DNA from: Natronoarchaeum mannanilyticum
Lineage (GTDB): Archaea; Halobacteriota; Halobacteria; Halobacteriales; Natronoarchaeaceae
Reading direction: 5' to 3'
Assembly (NCBI RefSeq): GCF_039522665.1
Contig: NZ_BAAADV010000001.1
Coordinates: 806,001-870,000, forward strand
Length of the DNA: 64,000 bases
Of the stretch, positions 1 through 8,632 are shown piece by piece (the first letter of the stretch is position 1; every line of letters begins with the position of its first letter). The notes beneath the pieces are model-generated. The model worked only from the letters and a program-made list of their open reading frames with translations. It was not told where the DNA came from and searched no databases. The position numbers were made by a program, and so were the translations under genes.

Positions 1-205
1 GGCCAACACCGGCGAGGCCGACCGACTCCGCGACGACATCGAATCGATCGAGGGCGTCGAGCACGCCCGCATCGTCGCCGGCGACGTCGACATCATCGCC
101 AAGGTCGCCGTCGGGACGCCAGCCGAGGTCAAGGACATCGCGGCGACGGCGATCCAGGAGGTCGACGGCGTCGAGGACACGCAGACGTACATCGCTATGG
201 ACTAA
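1..205 (+). CDS. Lrp/AsnC effector-binding (RAM) domain protein, 5' truncated
   Basis: Only the last 67 residues are in the window; the start lies before base 1. The frame opens at base 2 and ends at TAA 203-205. The alternating pattern (IESIEGVEHARIVAGDVDIIAKV, shortened here) is a beta-alpha-beta-beta fold with the 'GDVDII' strand typical of the Lrp/AsnC ligand-binding domain. In haloarchaea this domain often stands alone, without the DNA-binding helix-turn-helix, as a protein of about 75 residues, but I cannot tell whether an HTH lies upstream. Family role: senses amino acids or other small ligands through ring-shaped oligomers. Specific ligand unknown. Confidence 0.75.
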   Translation, partial: ANTGEADRLRDDIESIEGVEHARIVAGDVDIIAKVAVGTPAEVKDIAATAIQEVDGVEDTQTYIAMD

Positions 206-234
206 ATACCACACTACGACCTTTTTCCCGCTCG

Positions 235-329
235 GGTCGCCTTCGGCGACCACTCGCGGCAAAAATCTCGGCCAAAAAGGCTGCTCGCTCACTTCGTTCG
301 CTCGCAGCGAAACGGCGGCGAAGCCGCCG
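235..329. terminator. Three GC-rich hairpins between convergent genes
   Basis: Three stem-loops lie between the end of the Lrp-like gene and the convergent lipoprotein gene: a 7-bp stem at 235-251 with loop TTC, a stem with GCTGC/GCAGC arms at 280-308, and a 7-bp stem at 313-329 with loop GAA. They have the TTCG/GAA loops common in haloarchaeal intergenic DNA. They may act in 3'-end formation or mRNA stability for both convergent genes; this is inference, and no long T-tract follows the last stem. Confidence 0.4.
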
Positions 330-402
330 TATGCTTTTCACCAGCTCTGTCGAAACCCTTTGTGGACCACGGCATTCGATAGAGAGAAGCGATTGCTCGG
401 TG

Positions 403-1143
403 TCATTCGCGTATCTCATCGTCGTCGTCCTCAACGAGGCCCCCTTCGTCGTTCCAACTACACCAATCTCTGTCTGGGCGAGGGTCAGGGCCTGCCCATC
501 CGACTCCATCAGAGTGGATTACAATCTGATCGGGTTTTTCTACACTGGTCTCTGACCATGTCACTTCTTCCTCGTGAACCTCCCCACCAGTCTGAATTTT
601 AAGTGTAGCACGATACTGTCCGTAGGGGTAGTCGTTTCCGTCGGTAAGGGCGGTTTCACTCCTGGCACGGAGGGTTATCGTGTCCTCGAGAAGGAGGCTT
701 CCTTCGTGTTCAATACGTAGATCAACCGTCACATCGGTCTCCATTCCGTTATCTATGACTGGGAGGGTAGCCTCCTTGGGAACGACCTCTTCGCTACGGA
801 GACGCGTGACTCCGTCGTCAGTCGTGACGGTCATATTGTAATAGCGTCCAGTGGCCAGGAGATAGGATTCTTCGATAGAGAGGACCTCATTGAGAATCAG
901 TTCACCGTCAGTCTCGTACACACCGTTTTCGATTGCTGTGTTCGCTTCTTCCTTTGCTGGCTTTGGGAGATCATCCAGAGACACGAACATATCCGGACAC
1001 TGCTCGTACGTGATGGCGTTGTCCTCCTCAGTGGTGTTTTCCGGGTTGTTGGAGTCGTTAGTTTCTCCACTCCGATTCCCAAGGCATCCTGCAAGGCTAG
1101 ATACTACAATCCCAGCGCCGAGAAGGAGTCCACGTCGTTTCAC
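403..1143 (-). CDS. Tat-type haloarchaeal lipoprotein, function unknown
   Basis: About 246 residues. The N-terminus has KRR followed by a hydrophobic stretch and the lipobox LAGC, so the protein should be exported (twin-arginine type) and lipid-anchored at the Cys on the outer face of the membrane. A Thr/Asn/Glu-rich linker follows, then an all-beta-looking domain of roughly 200 residues with no motif I recognise. I chose GTG at 1143 because a TATA-like CTTACA lies about 27 bp upstream, giving a leaderless message; an in-frame GTG at 1152 is the alternative. The C-terminus is a run of Asp/Glu. It converges on the Lrp-like gene. Confidence 0.7.
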   Translation of the reverse strand: MKRRGLLLGAGIVVSSLAGCLGNRSGETNDSNNPENTTEEDNAITYEQCPDMFVSLDDLPKPAKEEANTAIENGVYETDGELILNEVLSIEESYLLATGRYYNMTVTTDDGVTRLRSEEVVPKEATLPVIDNGMETDVTVDLRIEHEGSLLLEDTITLRARSETALTDGNDYPYGQYRATLKIQTGGEVHEEEVTWSETSVEKPDQIVIHSDGVGWAGPDPRPDRDWCSWNDEGGLVEDDDDEIRE

Positions 1144-1362
1144 AGACAACACGTTCCGTCGAACATTGTAAGTGTTTTCTGGTGATCTTACAGGTCAAGC
1201 AGGTGCTGTCAATACGCGTATCTACTGAACGGTTGCTTCGTGGGGGATACTGGTTGACCGAAAGGACCTCTTACTCGGAAACGGCGCCGATGCCGCCGGA
1301 CGCTTGCGGTGCTAAAAGAATCCTGACGACGCCTCGATCCGGCGTGCCGTGGTCGCTCTCCC

Positions 1363-1887
1363 CTACAGCGGCGTCCCGCCGCGATTCGTGGACTCGCTGT
1401 CGGCGTTCTTCTGGGCGCGATTCAGGAGGCCGGCGACCGGCTCGCCGTACTCGTAGCCGGGGATGACGCCCTGGACGTACGTCCCTTCGACGTAGTCGAT
1501 CAGCGCCTTGGCGTCGTCGGCGCCCTGATCCGCGGTCCACGCCTGGACGCCGAAGCGCGCGACGACCTCGTCGTCGAAGCGCTCGATCTCGGGGTCGAGG
1601 CGGTCGCTAGACTTGACAACGTCGTAGGCGTCGTCGAGGCGGCGTTCGAGCGTGTCGAACCAGCCGTCCTCGACGACCTCGGCGACCGTCTCGCTCTCGA
1701 CGACGGCGTCGAGCGACGGCACGCGGACCTCGACCTCGAACGTGGCGTCGCGGTCGCCGGGCGCGGGCGAGAGCGTCGCGACGGCGTCGAACGGCGTCGT
1801 CGTGCAGCGGTACTCGTCGCGTTCTCCCTCGAAGGCGCCGTGGCGCTCCAGCGCTCGGTGCGCGGCGTCGGGTACGTCGTCGGTCAT
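1363..1887 (-). CDS. Conserved haloarchaeal protein, DUF5813-like
   Basis: 174 residues, acidic, no membrane segment or signal peptide. The opening (DAAHRALERHGAF) and the later TYVQGVIPGYEYGEPVAGLL stretch match my recollection of the haloarchaea-restricted DUF5813 family; the label is from memory and was not searched. Function unknown. It is followed (in transcription order it is downstream) by nothing on the same strand until the lipoprotein, and the next gene upstream, at 1928-2311, is on the same strand 40 bp away, so the two may be cotranscribed. Confidence 0.7.
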   Translation of the reverse strand: MTDDVPDAAHRALERHGAFEGERDEYRCTTTPFDAVATLSPAPGDRDATFEVEVRVPSLDAVVESETVAEVVEDGWFDTLERRLDDAYDVVKSSDRLDPEIERFDDEVVARFGVQAWTADQGADDAKALIDYVEGTYVQGVIPGYEYGEPVAGLLNRAQKNADSESTNRGGTPL

Positions 1888-1927
1888 CGTCGAAAACAGG
1901 CGCCGCGCGGTGTTGGGCGTTGTGCTT

Positions 1928-2311
1928 TCAGAGCTCGTCGCGGAGCACTTCCCGGAGCGAAGTAGTGACGTTCTCGAAGTCCTGCATCGTCAGCCCGTCT
2001 GTCGTGACGAACACGCCCTCGCGCTCGTCGGTCACGCGGACGAGGTAGCCGTTGTCGAACGCCCGGATCGTGTAGTTGTAGTTCCCCAGCTCGGTCCCCT
2101 CGTAAGCGGCGTGGGCCGTCTTGAAGTCGTGCCACTCGTGGCCGATGAAGCTCGTCAGATCGGCGTCCTGCTCCAGATCGTCCCGCAGGTACAGCTGGTC
2201 GTAGTCGTCGCGCGTGAAGTACGTCACCGACCGGAGGCTGTCGCCGATCGCCGTCCGGCTGACCGTGACGATCTTGTCGGCCGCCTCGTCCGCGAGTAGG
2301 TTGCTCGCCAT
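1928..2311 (-). CDS. Conserved haloarchaeal protein, DUF7522-like
   Basis: 127 residues. The sequence reads as a single compact alpha/beta domain: an N-terminal helix, SVTYFTRDDYDQLYLRDDL, then strands with GNYNYTIRAFDNGYLVRV and a final helix. This resembles a haloarchaea-only family with roadblock-like flavour that I recall as DUF7522; the label is unverified. No catalytic motif is visible. Starts at ATG 2311, divergent from the sppA-like gene, whose promoter must lie in the shared 180-bp gap. Confidence 0.65.
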   Translation of the reverse strand: MASNLLADEAADKIVTVSRTAIGDSLRSVTYFTRDDYDQLYLRDDLEQDADLTSFIGHEWHDFKTAHAAYEGTELGNYNYTIRAFDNGYLVRVTDEREGVFVTTDGLTMQDFENVTTSLREVLRDEL

Positions 2312-2494
2312 CCTAGCTGGTCCTTGCGGACAGCCCTACAAGAAACTGCCCCCGCCGGCACCCCCTGCCGCACTGCGAACCGCGACGCGGCTCGTTACCG
2401 ACGGTGCGACTCGGCGCCGACGTTGCGGTTCGGCGCCGACGTTTTATGCACGGTCGGGCCCCACACCGGAGTATGCAACGCCGAGGTGGCTGCG

Positions 2495-3499
2495 GTGGGT
2501 GATCGACTCCGCGGGCTCGCGACGCTCGCGGCGGTACTGGCGGGCGCGGCGATCGCCGCCGCGATCGGGTACGTCCTGTTCGTCGAGTTGCCGGTCGGGC
2601 TGGCGGAACTGCTCGGAATCGTCCTGACGCTGGCGCTCGCGCTGCTCGGCGCGAAGCTGGCGGGCAACGCCGTCCGCTCGATGGCGCCGGGCTACGACGT
2701 CGCCGAGGTCGCCGTCGAGGGGCCGATCACGCGCGACGGCGGCGGCGGGCCGCTGCCCAGCCAGCCGGGATCGACGCCGGCCGACGACATCGTCGAGCAG
2801 ATCGAGCGCGCCGACGCCGACGACGCGGTCGACGCCCTGCTGGTCAGGCTGAACACGCCCGGCGGCGAGGTCGTCCCGAGCGACGACATCAAGCTCGCCG
2901 CCGAGGCGTTCGACGGGCCGACGATCGCGTACGCCCAGGACACCTGCGCGAGTGGCGGCTACTGGATCGCCAGCGGCTGCGACGAACTCTGGGCCCGGGA
3001 CGCGACGGTCGTCGGCTCGATCGGCGTGATCGGCTCGACGGTCAACGCCGCCGATCTGGCCGAGAAGGTCGGGCTCAGCTACGAGCGGTTCGCGGCCGGC
3101 GCCTACAAGGACGCCGGAACGCCGCTGAAGGAACTGGACGCCGACGAACGCGAGTACCTCCAGGGGATCGTCGACGACCTCTACGACAACTTCGTCGAGC
3201 GCGTCGCCGAGGGCCGAGACCTCGACGCCGAGGCGATCCGGGACACCGAGGCCCGCGTGTACCTCGGCGAGGACGCCGCCGAGATCGGGCTCGTCGACCG
3301 GCTCGGCACGCGCGAGGACGTCGAAGACGAGCTGTCGGAACGGCTCGGCGTCGACGCGGTCGCGGTCGAGGAGTTCGAGCCCGAGCGGGGCATCGCGGCG
3401 CGCATGCGCGGCGGCGCCGAGCGGGTCGCCTACGCGCTTGGTGCCGGCGTCGCGAGCGTGGCTGCCGACGACCGCGAGATCGACCTGCAACTGCGCTGA
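2495..3499 (+). CDS. sppA: Signal peptide peptidase SppA-type serine protease
   Basis: About 334 residues, a membrane-anchored S49-family protease predicted to cut signal-peptide remnants inside the membrane with the active site on the extracytoplasmic side. One or two N-terminal hydrophobic segments (residues about 5-60) are followed by the ClpP-like fold: LLVRLNTPGG, the nucleophile serine in TCASGGYWIASG, and the general-base lysine in AGAYKDAGTPLKEL. This is the short archaeal/Bacillus-type SppA with one protease domain. A frame open from 2324 would give an implausible 57-residue basic extension; I chose GTG 2495 (alternative GTG 2486) because a TTTTATGC box at 2441-2448 would start transcription near 2470 and the protein then begins just before its membrane segment. 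Confidence 0.88.
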   Translation: MGDRLRGLATLAAVLAGAAIAAAIGYVLFVELPVGLAELLGIVLTLALALLGAKLAGNAVRSMAPGYDVAEVAVEGPITRDGGGGPLPSQPGSTPADDIVEQIERADADDAVDALLVRLNTPGGEVVPSDDIKLAAEAFDGPTIAYAQDTCASGGYWIASGCDELWARDATVVGSIGVIGSTVNAADLAEKVGLSYERFAAGAYKDAGTPLKELDADEREYLQGIVDDLYDNFVERVAEGRDLDAEAIRDTEARVYLGEDAAEIGLVDRLGTREDVEDELSERLGVDAVAVEEFEPERGIAARMRGGAERVAYALGAGVASVAADDREIDLQLR

Positions 3500-3585
3500 G
3501 GCGCCCCCAGAATCGGGGGTGACCGCGCCTTGCAAGATTACGCCGAGACGAGAGTTTTTATTCCGGGGCCGATATGGTTCCGACA

Positions 3586-4767
3586 GTGACAACGCTGGTG
3601 CTCTGCGTCGATCGGGCGAACGACGTCGGCCGCAAGACCGGCCTGGAGACGCCGGTCGTCGGGTGGGAGGCCGTCCGCTCGCTCGTGATCGACGTCGGCC
3701 TCGCGGACCCCGAAGACTCGAGCGTCAACTCGCTGCTCGAGACGCTCTCGGTGGCCCGGGAGCTGCGGGACGGCGACGACGACGCCGTCGTCGCGGTCGT
3801 CTCGGGGGTCAGCGACTCGATGGTCGGCGCCGACCGCACCGTCGCGCGCCAGCTCGACGAGCTGATCGAGACTCACGACCCCGACTCGGCGGTCGTGGTG
3901 ATCGACAGCGCCGAGGACGAGCGCCTGGTGCCGATCGTCGAGAGCCGGCTGCGCGTCGACTCGGTCGACCGCGTCGTCGTCCGGCAGGCCCGCGACATCG
4001 AGTCGACGTACTACCTGATGAAGCAGTTCCTCGCCGACGAGGAGCTGCGCCAGACGGTGCTAGTGCCGATCGGGCTGGCGCTGCTGGCGTTCCCGGCGCT
4101 CACGCTGGTCACCGGCATCGCCGAGGCGATGGCGACGATCACGGCCGTCATCGGCGTGTTCCTGCTGTACAAGGGGATCGGCGTCGACGACGCGCTCCGG
4201 GGGCTGGCGACCCAGGTCCGGGACTCGCTGTACTCCGGGCAGGTGTCGGTGGTGACCTACGTCGTCGCCGCCGGGCTGACGCTGGTCGGCGTGTTCGCTG
4301 GCGCGCTCGGCGTCTCCGATCTCTCGACCACCGGCGACGCGTTCCTGCCGGCGATGACGTTCGCCCACGCGAGCGTCCCCTGGCTGGCGATGGCGGCGCT
4401 GGCGGCCTCGACGGGGCGGCTGCTCGACGAGGTGATCCAGAACGACCGCGTCCGGCCGTCGTACCTCCACCTGCCGTTCGTGGTCGTCGGGCTCGGCCTC
4501 GTCGTCCGGGGGTTCGCGGGCTACTTCCTCGAACGCGCGGGGCAGGTGCCGCCGATCGACGTACCCTCGATCGAGGCCGGGGCGGTGTCGGTCGAGGGGT
4601 TCACGCTCAGCCTGGGCAACCGGCTCGGCGTGTTCGTCGTCAGCGGCGTCCTCGTGACGCTGATCGGCGTCCGCGTCGCCACCTCGCTGAGCGGCTCGGC
4701 GATCGAGGACGCCGAAGCCGAGCTGCCAGAGGGCGACGACGGGAGCCCGTCGAACCCCGATTCGTAG
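3586..4767 (+). CDS. DUF373 family integral membrane protein
   Basis: 393 residues. The cytoplasmic N-terminal half (residues 1-150) opens with TTLVLCVDRANDVG and contains conserved DUF373 patterns (TPVVGWEAVRSLV, VVSGVSDSMVGADR). The C-terminal half has about six membrane segments. Function of the family is unknown; it is widespread in archaea. Start choice: the TATA-like TTTTTATT at 3554-3561 predicts transcription from about 3585, so GTG 3586 gives a leaderless mRNA; ATG 3574 lies too close to the box. Same strand and 86 bp after sppA. Confidence 0.85.
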   Translation: MTTLVLCVDRANDVGRKTGLETPVVGWEAVRSLVIDVGLADPEDSSVNSLLETLSVARELRDGDDDAVVAVVSGVSDSMVGADRTVARQLDELIETHDPDSAVVVIDSAEDERLVPIVESRLRVDSVDRVVVRQARDIESTYYLMKQFLADEELRQTVLVPIGLALLAFPALTLVTGIAEAMATITAVIGVFLLYKGIGVDDALRGLATQVRDSLYSGQVSVVTYVVAAGLTLVGVFAGALGVSDLSTTGDAFLPAMTFAHASVPWLAMAALAASTGRLLDEVIQNDRVRPSYLHLPFVVVGLGLVVRGFAGYFLERAGQVPPIDVPSIEAGAVSVEGFTLSLGNRLGVFVVSGVLVTLIGVRVATSLSGSAIEDAEAELPEGDDGSPSNPDS

Positions 4768-4843
4768 GGTGCGGTCGGTTCCCGCCGCGACGCGGCGGCG
4801 GCGCTTCGACGCATCTATCCTCCGGCGCTCCCGATGGGACGGT

Positions 4844-5572
4844 ATGGCAGACGACGCCGGCCGCTGGGTCAGCCTCTTCTCGGGCGGCAAGGACTCCTCG
4901 TGGGCGCTGTACCGCGCGCTCGAACGCGACCTCGACGTCGGGCGACTCCTGACCGTGCATCCCGAGGGCGACTCCTACATGTACCACGTCCCCGCGACCG
5001 ACCTCGCGAGCCTCGCCGCCGAGAGCGTCGGCGTCCCGCTCGTCGACGTCCGCCCGGACGACTTCGAGGCCGAGGGCGTCGCCGACTCGGGCGCGCAGGG
5101 CGACGCCGAAGTCGAACCGCTGGAGGCCGCGCTGCGGGAGCTCGACGCCGAGCTGGAGGGCGGCGTCGCGGGCGTCACGGCCGGCGCGGTCGAGAGCGAG
5201 TACCAGACTAGCCGGATCGAAGCCCTGTGCGACCGCCTCGGGATCGAGCTGTTCGCCCCCCTGTGGCAGCGCGATCCGCGCGAGCTCGCCGACGAGATGC
5301 TCGACACCGGCTTCGAGATCCGGATCATTCAGGTGGCCGCGCAGGGTCTCGACGAATCCTGGCTCGGACGGCGCCTCGACGCCGACGCGCTGGCCGATCT
5401 GGAAGCGCTCAGCGAGGAGTACGGCGTCCACATCCTGGGCGAGGGCGGCGAGTTCGAGACGCTCGTGACCGACGGCCCGCACATGGATCGGCCGATCGAG
5501 CTGGAGTACGATACGGAGTGGGACGGGACGCGCGGGAGCGTGCGGATCGCGGACGCGGGGCTTGGCGAGTAA
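4844..5572 (+). CDS. dph6: Diphthine-ammonia ligase (Dph6) / PP-loop ATPase
   Basis: 242 residues. The N-terminal P-loop of N-type ATP pyrophosphatases is clear (SLFSGGKDSSWAL), followed by the MYHVPATDLASLAAESVG segment and the C-terminal GEGGEFETLVTDGP signature of the MJ0570/Dph6 family. The enzyme uses ATP and ammonium to amidate diphthine on elongation factor 2, the last step in diphthamide synthesis. Length matches archaeal Dph6 (about 220-250). The open frame extends 75 bp upstream, but that part is arginine-rich and unlike the family; ATG 4844 begins MADDAGRWVSLFSGGKDS. It follows the DUF373 gene by 76 bp. Confidence 0.88.
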   Translation: MADDAGRWVSLFSGGKDSSWALYRALERDLDVGRLLTVHPEGDSYMYHVPATDLASLAAESVGVPLVDVRPDDFEAEGVADSGAQGDAEVEPLEAALRELDAELEGGVAGVTAGAVESEYQTSRIEALCDRLGIELFAPLWQRDPRELADEMLDTGFEIRIIQVAAQGLDESWLGRRLDADALADLEALSEEYGVHILGEGGEFETLVTDGPHMDRPIELEYDTEWDGTRGSVRIADAGLGE

Positions 5573-5614
5573 CTGTACCGGAAGACGAGCCGGCAAAAGA
5601 GCGGAGGCCGCGGG

Positions 5615-6583
5615 CTACCCGCCGTTCGAGATCTGCGTGTGCGCGCCGATCAGCGCGCCCTGGAGGTTCAGCCCGTCCAGGTCCGTCTCCCGGTCGATGA
5701 TCGACGACCGGATGTCACAGTCCCGCAGCGTCGCGTCGGGGAACACGATCGACTGGTCGAGATCGGAGTCGAGCACCTCGGCGTCGGGCATCACGTGGAC
5801 GTTCGTCCCGAGTCGGGAGTTCTCGATCGTCGCCGTCTCGGCGACGTGGTTATCGCCCCCGAGATACCAGGCGATCGCCTCCAGGTAGCTCTCGGGCGTG
5901 CCGATGTCGAACCACGCCTCCTCGAACGTGAACGCGTGGACCGACCGGCGGTCCTGGAGCCACTGGATGAACCAGCCCGGCTCGTCGGGGTTGTTGCCCG
6001 AGTCGAGGTACTCCTCGAGCAGGTCGAGCGCGTCCGCGGGGAAGCCGTAGCACGCGATCGAGACGAGCGTGCTGTTGGGGTCATCGGGCTTCTCCTGGAA
6101 GTCGACGACCTCGTCGCCGTCGATATCGACGAGGCCGTAGGACTTGGCCTTCTCTCGGGAGCCGACGTCGTAGGCGGCCAGCACGGGCGAACCCTTCTCC
6201 TCGAAGAAGTCGACGAACTCGGAGACGTCGAAGCTGATGAGGTTGTCGCCCGCAATCACGACGGTGTCTTCCTCGACGTTCTCGCGGTCGACCAGCTGAG
6301 CGAGCGCGCCGACGACGCCGAACTTCTCGTCCTCCGCCACGGTCTCCTCGATCGTCAGCGTCGGCTTCTCGAAGGGACTCTCGGCGAGGTGCTCGCGGAA
6401 GTCCTCGGCGAAGCGCTCGTTGGTCGAGACGAACACCTCCGAGATGCGGTCGTCGTCCTCCAGATCCGCGAAGATTCGGTCGATAACGGTCGTGTCGCCG
6501 ATCGGGAGAAACATCTTGGGCCGATTCTTCGTGATCGGCCAGAGTCGGGTGGCGTAGCCGCCGGCCAGAACGATCGCTTTCAT
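5615..6583 (-). CDS. Sugar-phosphate nucleotidyltransferase (glucose-1-phosphate type)
   Basis: 322 residues. The N-terminus is the nucleotidyltransferase signature KAIVLAGGYATRLWPITKNRPKMFLPIGD shortened to its key parts: GG, R, and the lysine of RPK. The GDN motif (VVIAGDNLISF) that binds the metal and sugar nucleotide follows, and the last 70 residues form short hexapeptide-like repeats (left-handed beta-helix). Such enzymes make UDP- or dTDP-glucose from glucose-1-phosphate; in haloarchaea the relatives AglF and similar feed S-layer N-glycosylation. The exact nucleotide cannot be read. ATG 6583 is chosen because the family begins MKAIVLAGG; the upstream eight codons are not family-like. 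Confidence 0.85.
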   Translation of the reverse strand: MKAIVLAGGYATRLWPITKNRPKMFLPIGDTTVIDRIFADLEDDDRISEVFVSTNERFAEDFREHLAESPFEKPTLTIEETVAEDEKFGVVGALAQLVDRENVEEDTVVIAGDNLISFDVSEFVDFFEEKGSPVLAAYDVGSREKAKSYGLVDIDGDEVVDFQEKPDDPNSTLVSIACYGFPADALDLLEEYLDSGNNPDEPGWFIQWLQDRRSVHAFTFEEAWFDIGTPESYLEAIAWYLGGDNHVAETATIENSRLGTNVHVMPDAEVLDSDLDQSIVFPDATLRDCDIRSSIIDRETDLDGLNLQGALIGAHTQISNGG

Positions 6584-6739
6584 ACACCAACACTCGTAGA
6601 CCGCCACTAAGGCCTTTTTGCTCCGCGTCGTCGGGCTGCGGTTTTCGACGCGTCGTTCGGCGGGTCGGAGACGGACCGACGCCCCGACGGTCCGGTGTTA
6701 TTACCCGCGCCGTGGAACAGTCGGTGGAGGGACCTGTTC

Positions 6740-8566
6740 GTGAGATGGGGGGTGGTCGCGGCGGGGCAAGTACAGCCGCCGCCGACCGACGCGCTTGTGG
6801 TGTTCGGGCTCGTCGCACTGGCGTTTCTGGCGTTCGTCACCGAGCCGCTGCCGATCGACGTCTCGGCGATCCTGCTGATCGTGCTGCTGGCGGTGCTGGA
6901 GCCCTGGACGGGGATCTCATCGGCCGAGAGCATCTCGGGGTTCGCCAGCGAGGCGACGATCACCGTGCTGGCGATGTTCGTCCTCAGCGAGGGGATCCGG
7001 CGGACCGGGACCGTCCAGTTGCTGAGCCGCCGGATCGTCGCGTTCGCGGGCGGGGACGAGCGAAAGCAGCTCGCGTCGATGATCGGCGTCTCGGGGCTGT
7101 CGTCGGGATTTATCAACAACACGCCGGTCGTCGCCGTGATGATCCCCGTCGCGACCGACGTCGCGAACCGGACGCGCACGTCGCCCTCGAAGCTGCTGCT
7201 GCCGGTGTCGTTCGCGTCGATGTTCGGCGGGATGCTGACGCTGATCGGCACCTCGACGAATCTGCTGGCCTCGGACGTCTCCGCGCGGCTGCTCGGCGAG
7301 CCGTTCTCGATGTTCGAGTTCACGCGACTCGGCGCCGTGGTGCTGGTCACCGCCGCGGTCTACCTGCTCGTCGTGGGCCGGCACCTCGTCCCGGCGCGGA
7401 TCCCGCCCGACGAGGAACTCACCGAAGAGTACGGGATGGGGCCGTACCTGACGGAGGTGGCGGTCGGGGCTGCGGCGCCGCTGGTCGACCAGCGCGTCGC
7501 GAGCGCCGCCGCGCTGGCCGACGTCGAGGTGCTGGAGGTGCTCCGGGGCGGCGAGCCGGTTCCGACCGACGATCCGCGGATCGAAGCCGGCGACCGGCTC
7601 GTCCTGAAGGCCACCGGCGAGGCCGCCGCCGACCTGTCGGAGCTTCGCGGCGTCGACGTTCTGCCGGACGCGAACGTCGGCGACGCCGACCTCGCGACGC
7701 CGCGGGCCGATCGCGACGTGCTGGCTGAGGTCGTGCTGACGCCGCGGACGGGGACGGCGGGCGGGACGCTCGCCGAACTGGAGTTCGGCGCCGAGTTCGA
7801 CGTCGCGGTGCTGGCGCTGCGCCGCGGCGAGACGGTCGTCCACGAGCAGATCGAGGACCTGCGGCTCCGCGGCGGCGACACGCTGCTGGTCCGGGGCGAC
7901 GAGGCGTCGATCCGGCGGCTGCGCGAGCACCGCCACTACGTCGTCGCCCAGGAGATCGCTCGCCCCGCCTACCGCACCGAGCGGATCCCGGTCGCGCTCG
8001 GCATCGTCGGCGGCGTCGTCGCGCTGGCGGCCCTGAACGTCGTCCCGATCCTGACGGGTGCGCTCGCGGGCGTCGTGGCGATGGTCGCGACCGGCTGCGT
8101 CAGACCCGGCGAGATCTACGACGCCGTCGACTGGAGCGTGATCTTCCTACTCGCGGGCGTGATCCCGCTGGGCGTCGCCCTCGAGCAGTCGGGCGGCGCG
8201 GCGTTCCTCGCGAGCCTCGTCGTCGCGGGCGCCGGCGACTACCCGCCGATCGTCGTGCTGGGGCTGTTCTACCTTGCGACGACGCTGATGACCGAGATCG
8301 TCAGCAACAACGCCAGCGTCGTGCTGATGATCCCGGTCGGCGTCGACGCGGCGAGCCGGATCGGCGCGGAACCGTTTGCGTTCGTGCTGGCGGTCACGTT
8401 CGCGGCGAGCACGTCGGTGCTGACGCCGATTGGCTACCAGACGAACCTGATGGTGTACGGCCCCGGCGGCTATCGCTTCTCGGACTACTTCCGGGTGGGC
8501 GCGCCGCTGCAGGCGATCATGCTGGTCGTCACGACGCTGGGCATCGCGTTCTTCTGGGGGGTGTAG
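6740..8566 (+). CDS. SLC13-family permease with two central RCK_C (TrkA-C) domains
   Basis: About 608 residues. Two hydrophobic halves (residues about 10-210 and 420-608, each with paired membrane segments and NNTPVVAVMIP / SNNASVVLMIPVG motifs typical of the ion-transporter/ArsB-NhaD superfamily) flank two cytoplasmic RCK_C domains (about 215-300 and 325-405). Family members carry dicarboxylates, sulfate or similar anions with sodium. The RCK_C insertion suggests ligand gating. GTG 6740 is preferred (TTATTA at 6698-6703 as TATA-like box); GTG 6752 is also possible. Divergent from the nucleotidyltransferase gene. Confidence 0.83.
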   Translation: MRWGVVAAGQVQPPPTDALVVFGLVALAFLAFVTEPLPIDVSAILLIVLLAVLEPWTGISSAESISGFASEATITVLAMFVLSEGIRRTGTVQLLSRRIVAFAGGDERKQLASMIGVSGLSSGFINNTPVVAVMIPVATDVANRTRTSPSKLLLPVSFASMFGGMLTLIGTSTNLLASDVSARLLGEPFSMFEFTRLGAVVLVTAAVYLLVVGRHLVPARIPPDEELTEEYGMGPYLTEVAVGAAAPLVDQRVASAAALADVEVLEVLRGGEPVPTDDPRIEAGDRLVLKATGEAAADLSELRGVDVLPDANVGDADLATPRADRDVLAEVVLTPRTGTAGGTLAELEFGAEFDVAVLALRRGETVVHEQIEDLRLRGGDTLLVRGDEASIRRLREHRHYVVAQEIARPAYRTERIPVALGIVGGVVALAALNVVPILTGALAGVVAMVATGCVRPGEIYDAVDWSVIFLLAGVIPLGVALEQSGGAAFLASLVVAGAGDYPPIVVLGLFYLATTLMTEIVSNNASVVLMIPVGVDAASRIGAEPFAFVLAVTFAASTSVLTPIGYQTNLMVYGPGGYRFSDYFRVGAPLQAIMLVVTTLGIAFFWGV

Positions 8567-8632
8567 CAGTGCCCCCTGACGCCGCGGCTCTACCTCGCGG
8601 CGTCCGACCGCCGTGTGGGGGGTCGTCCCGCT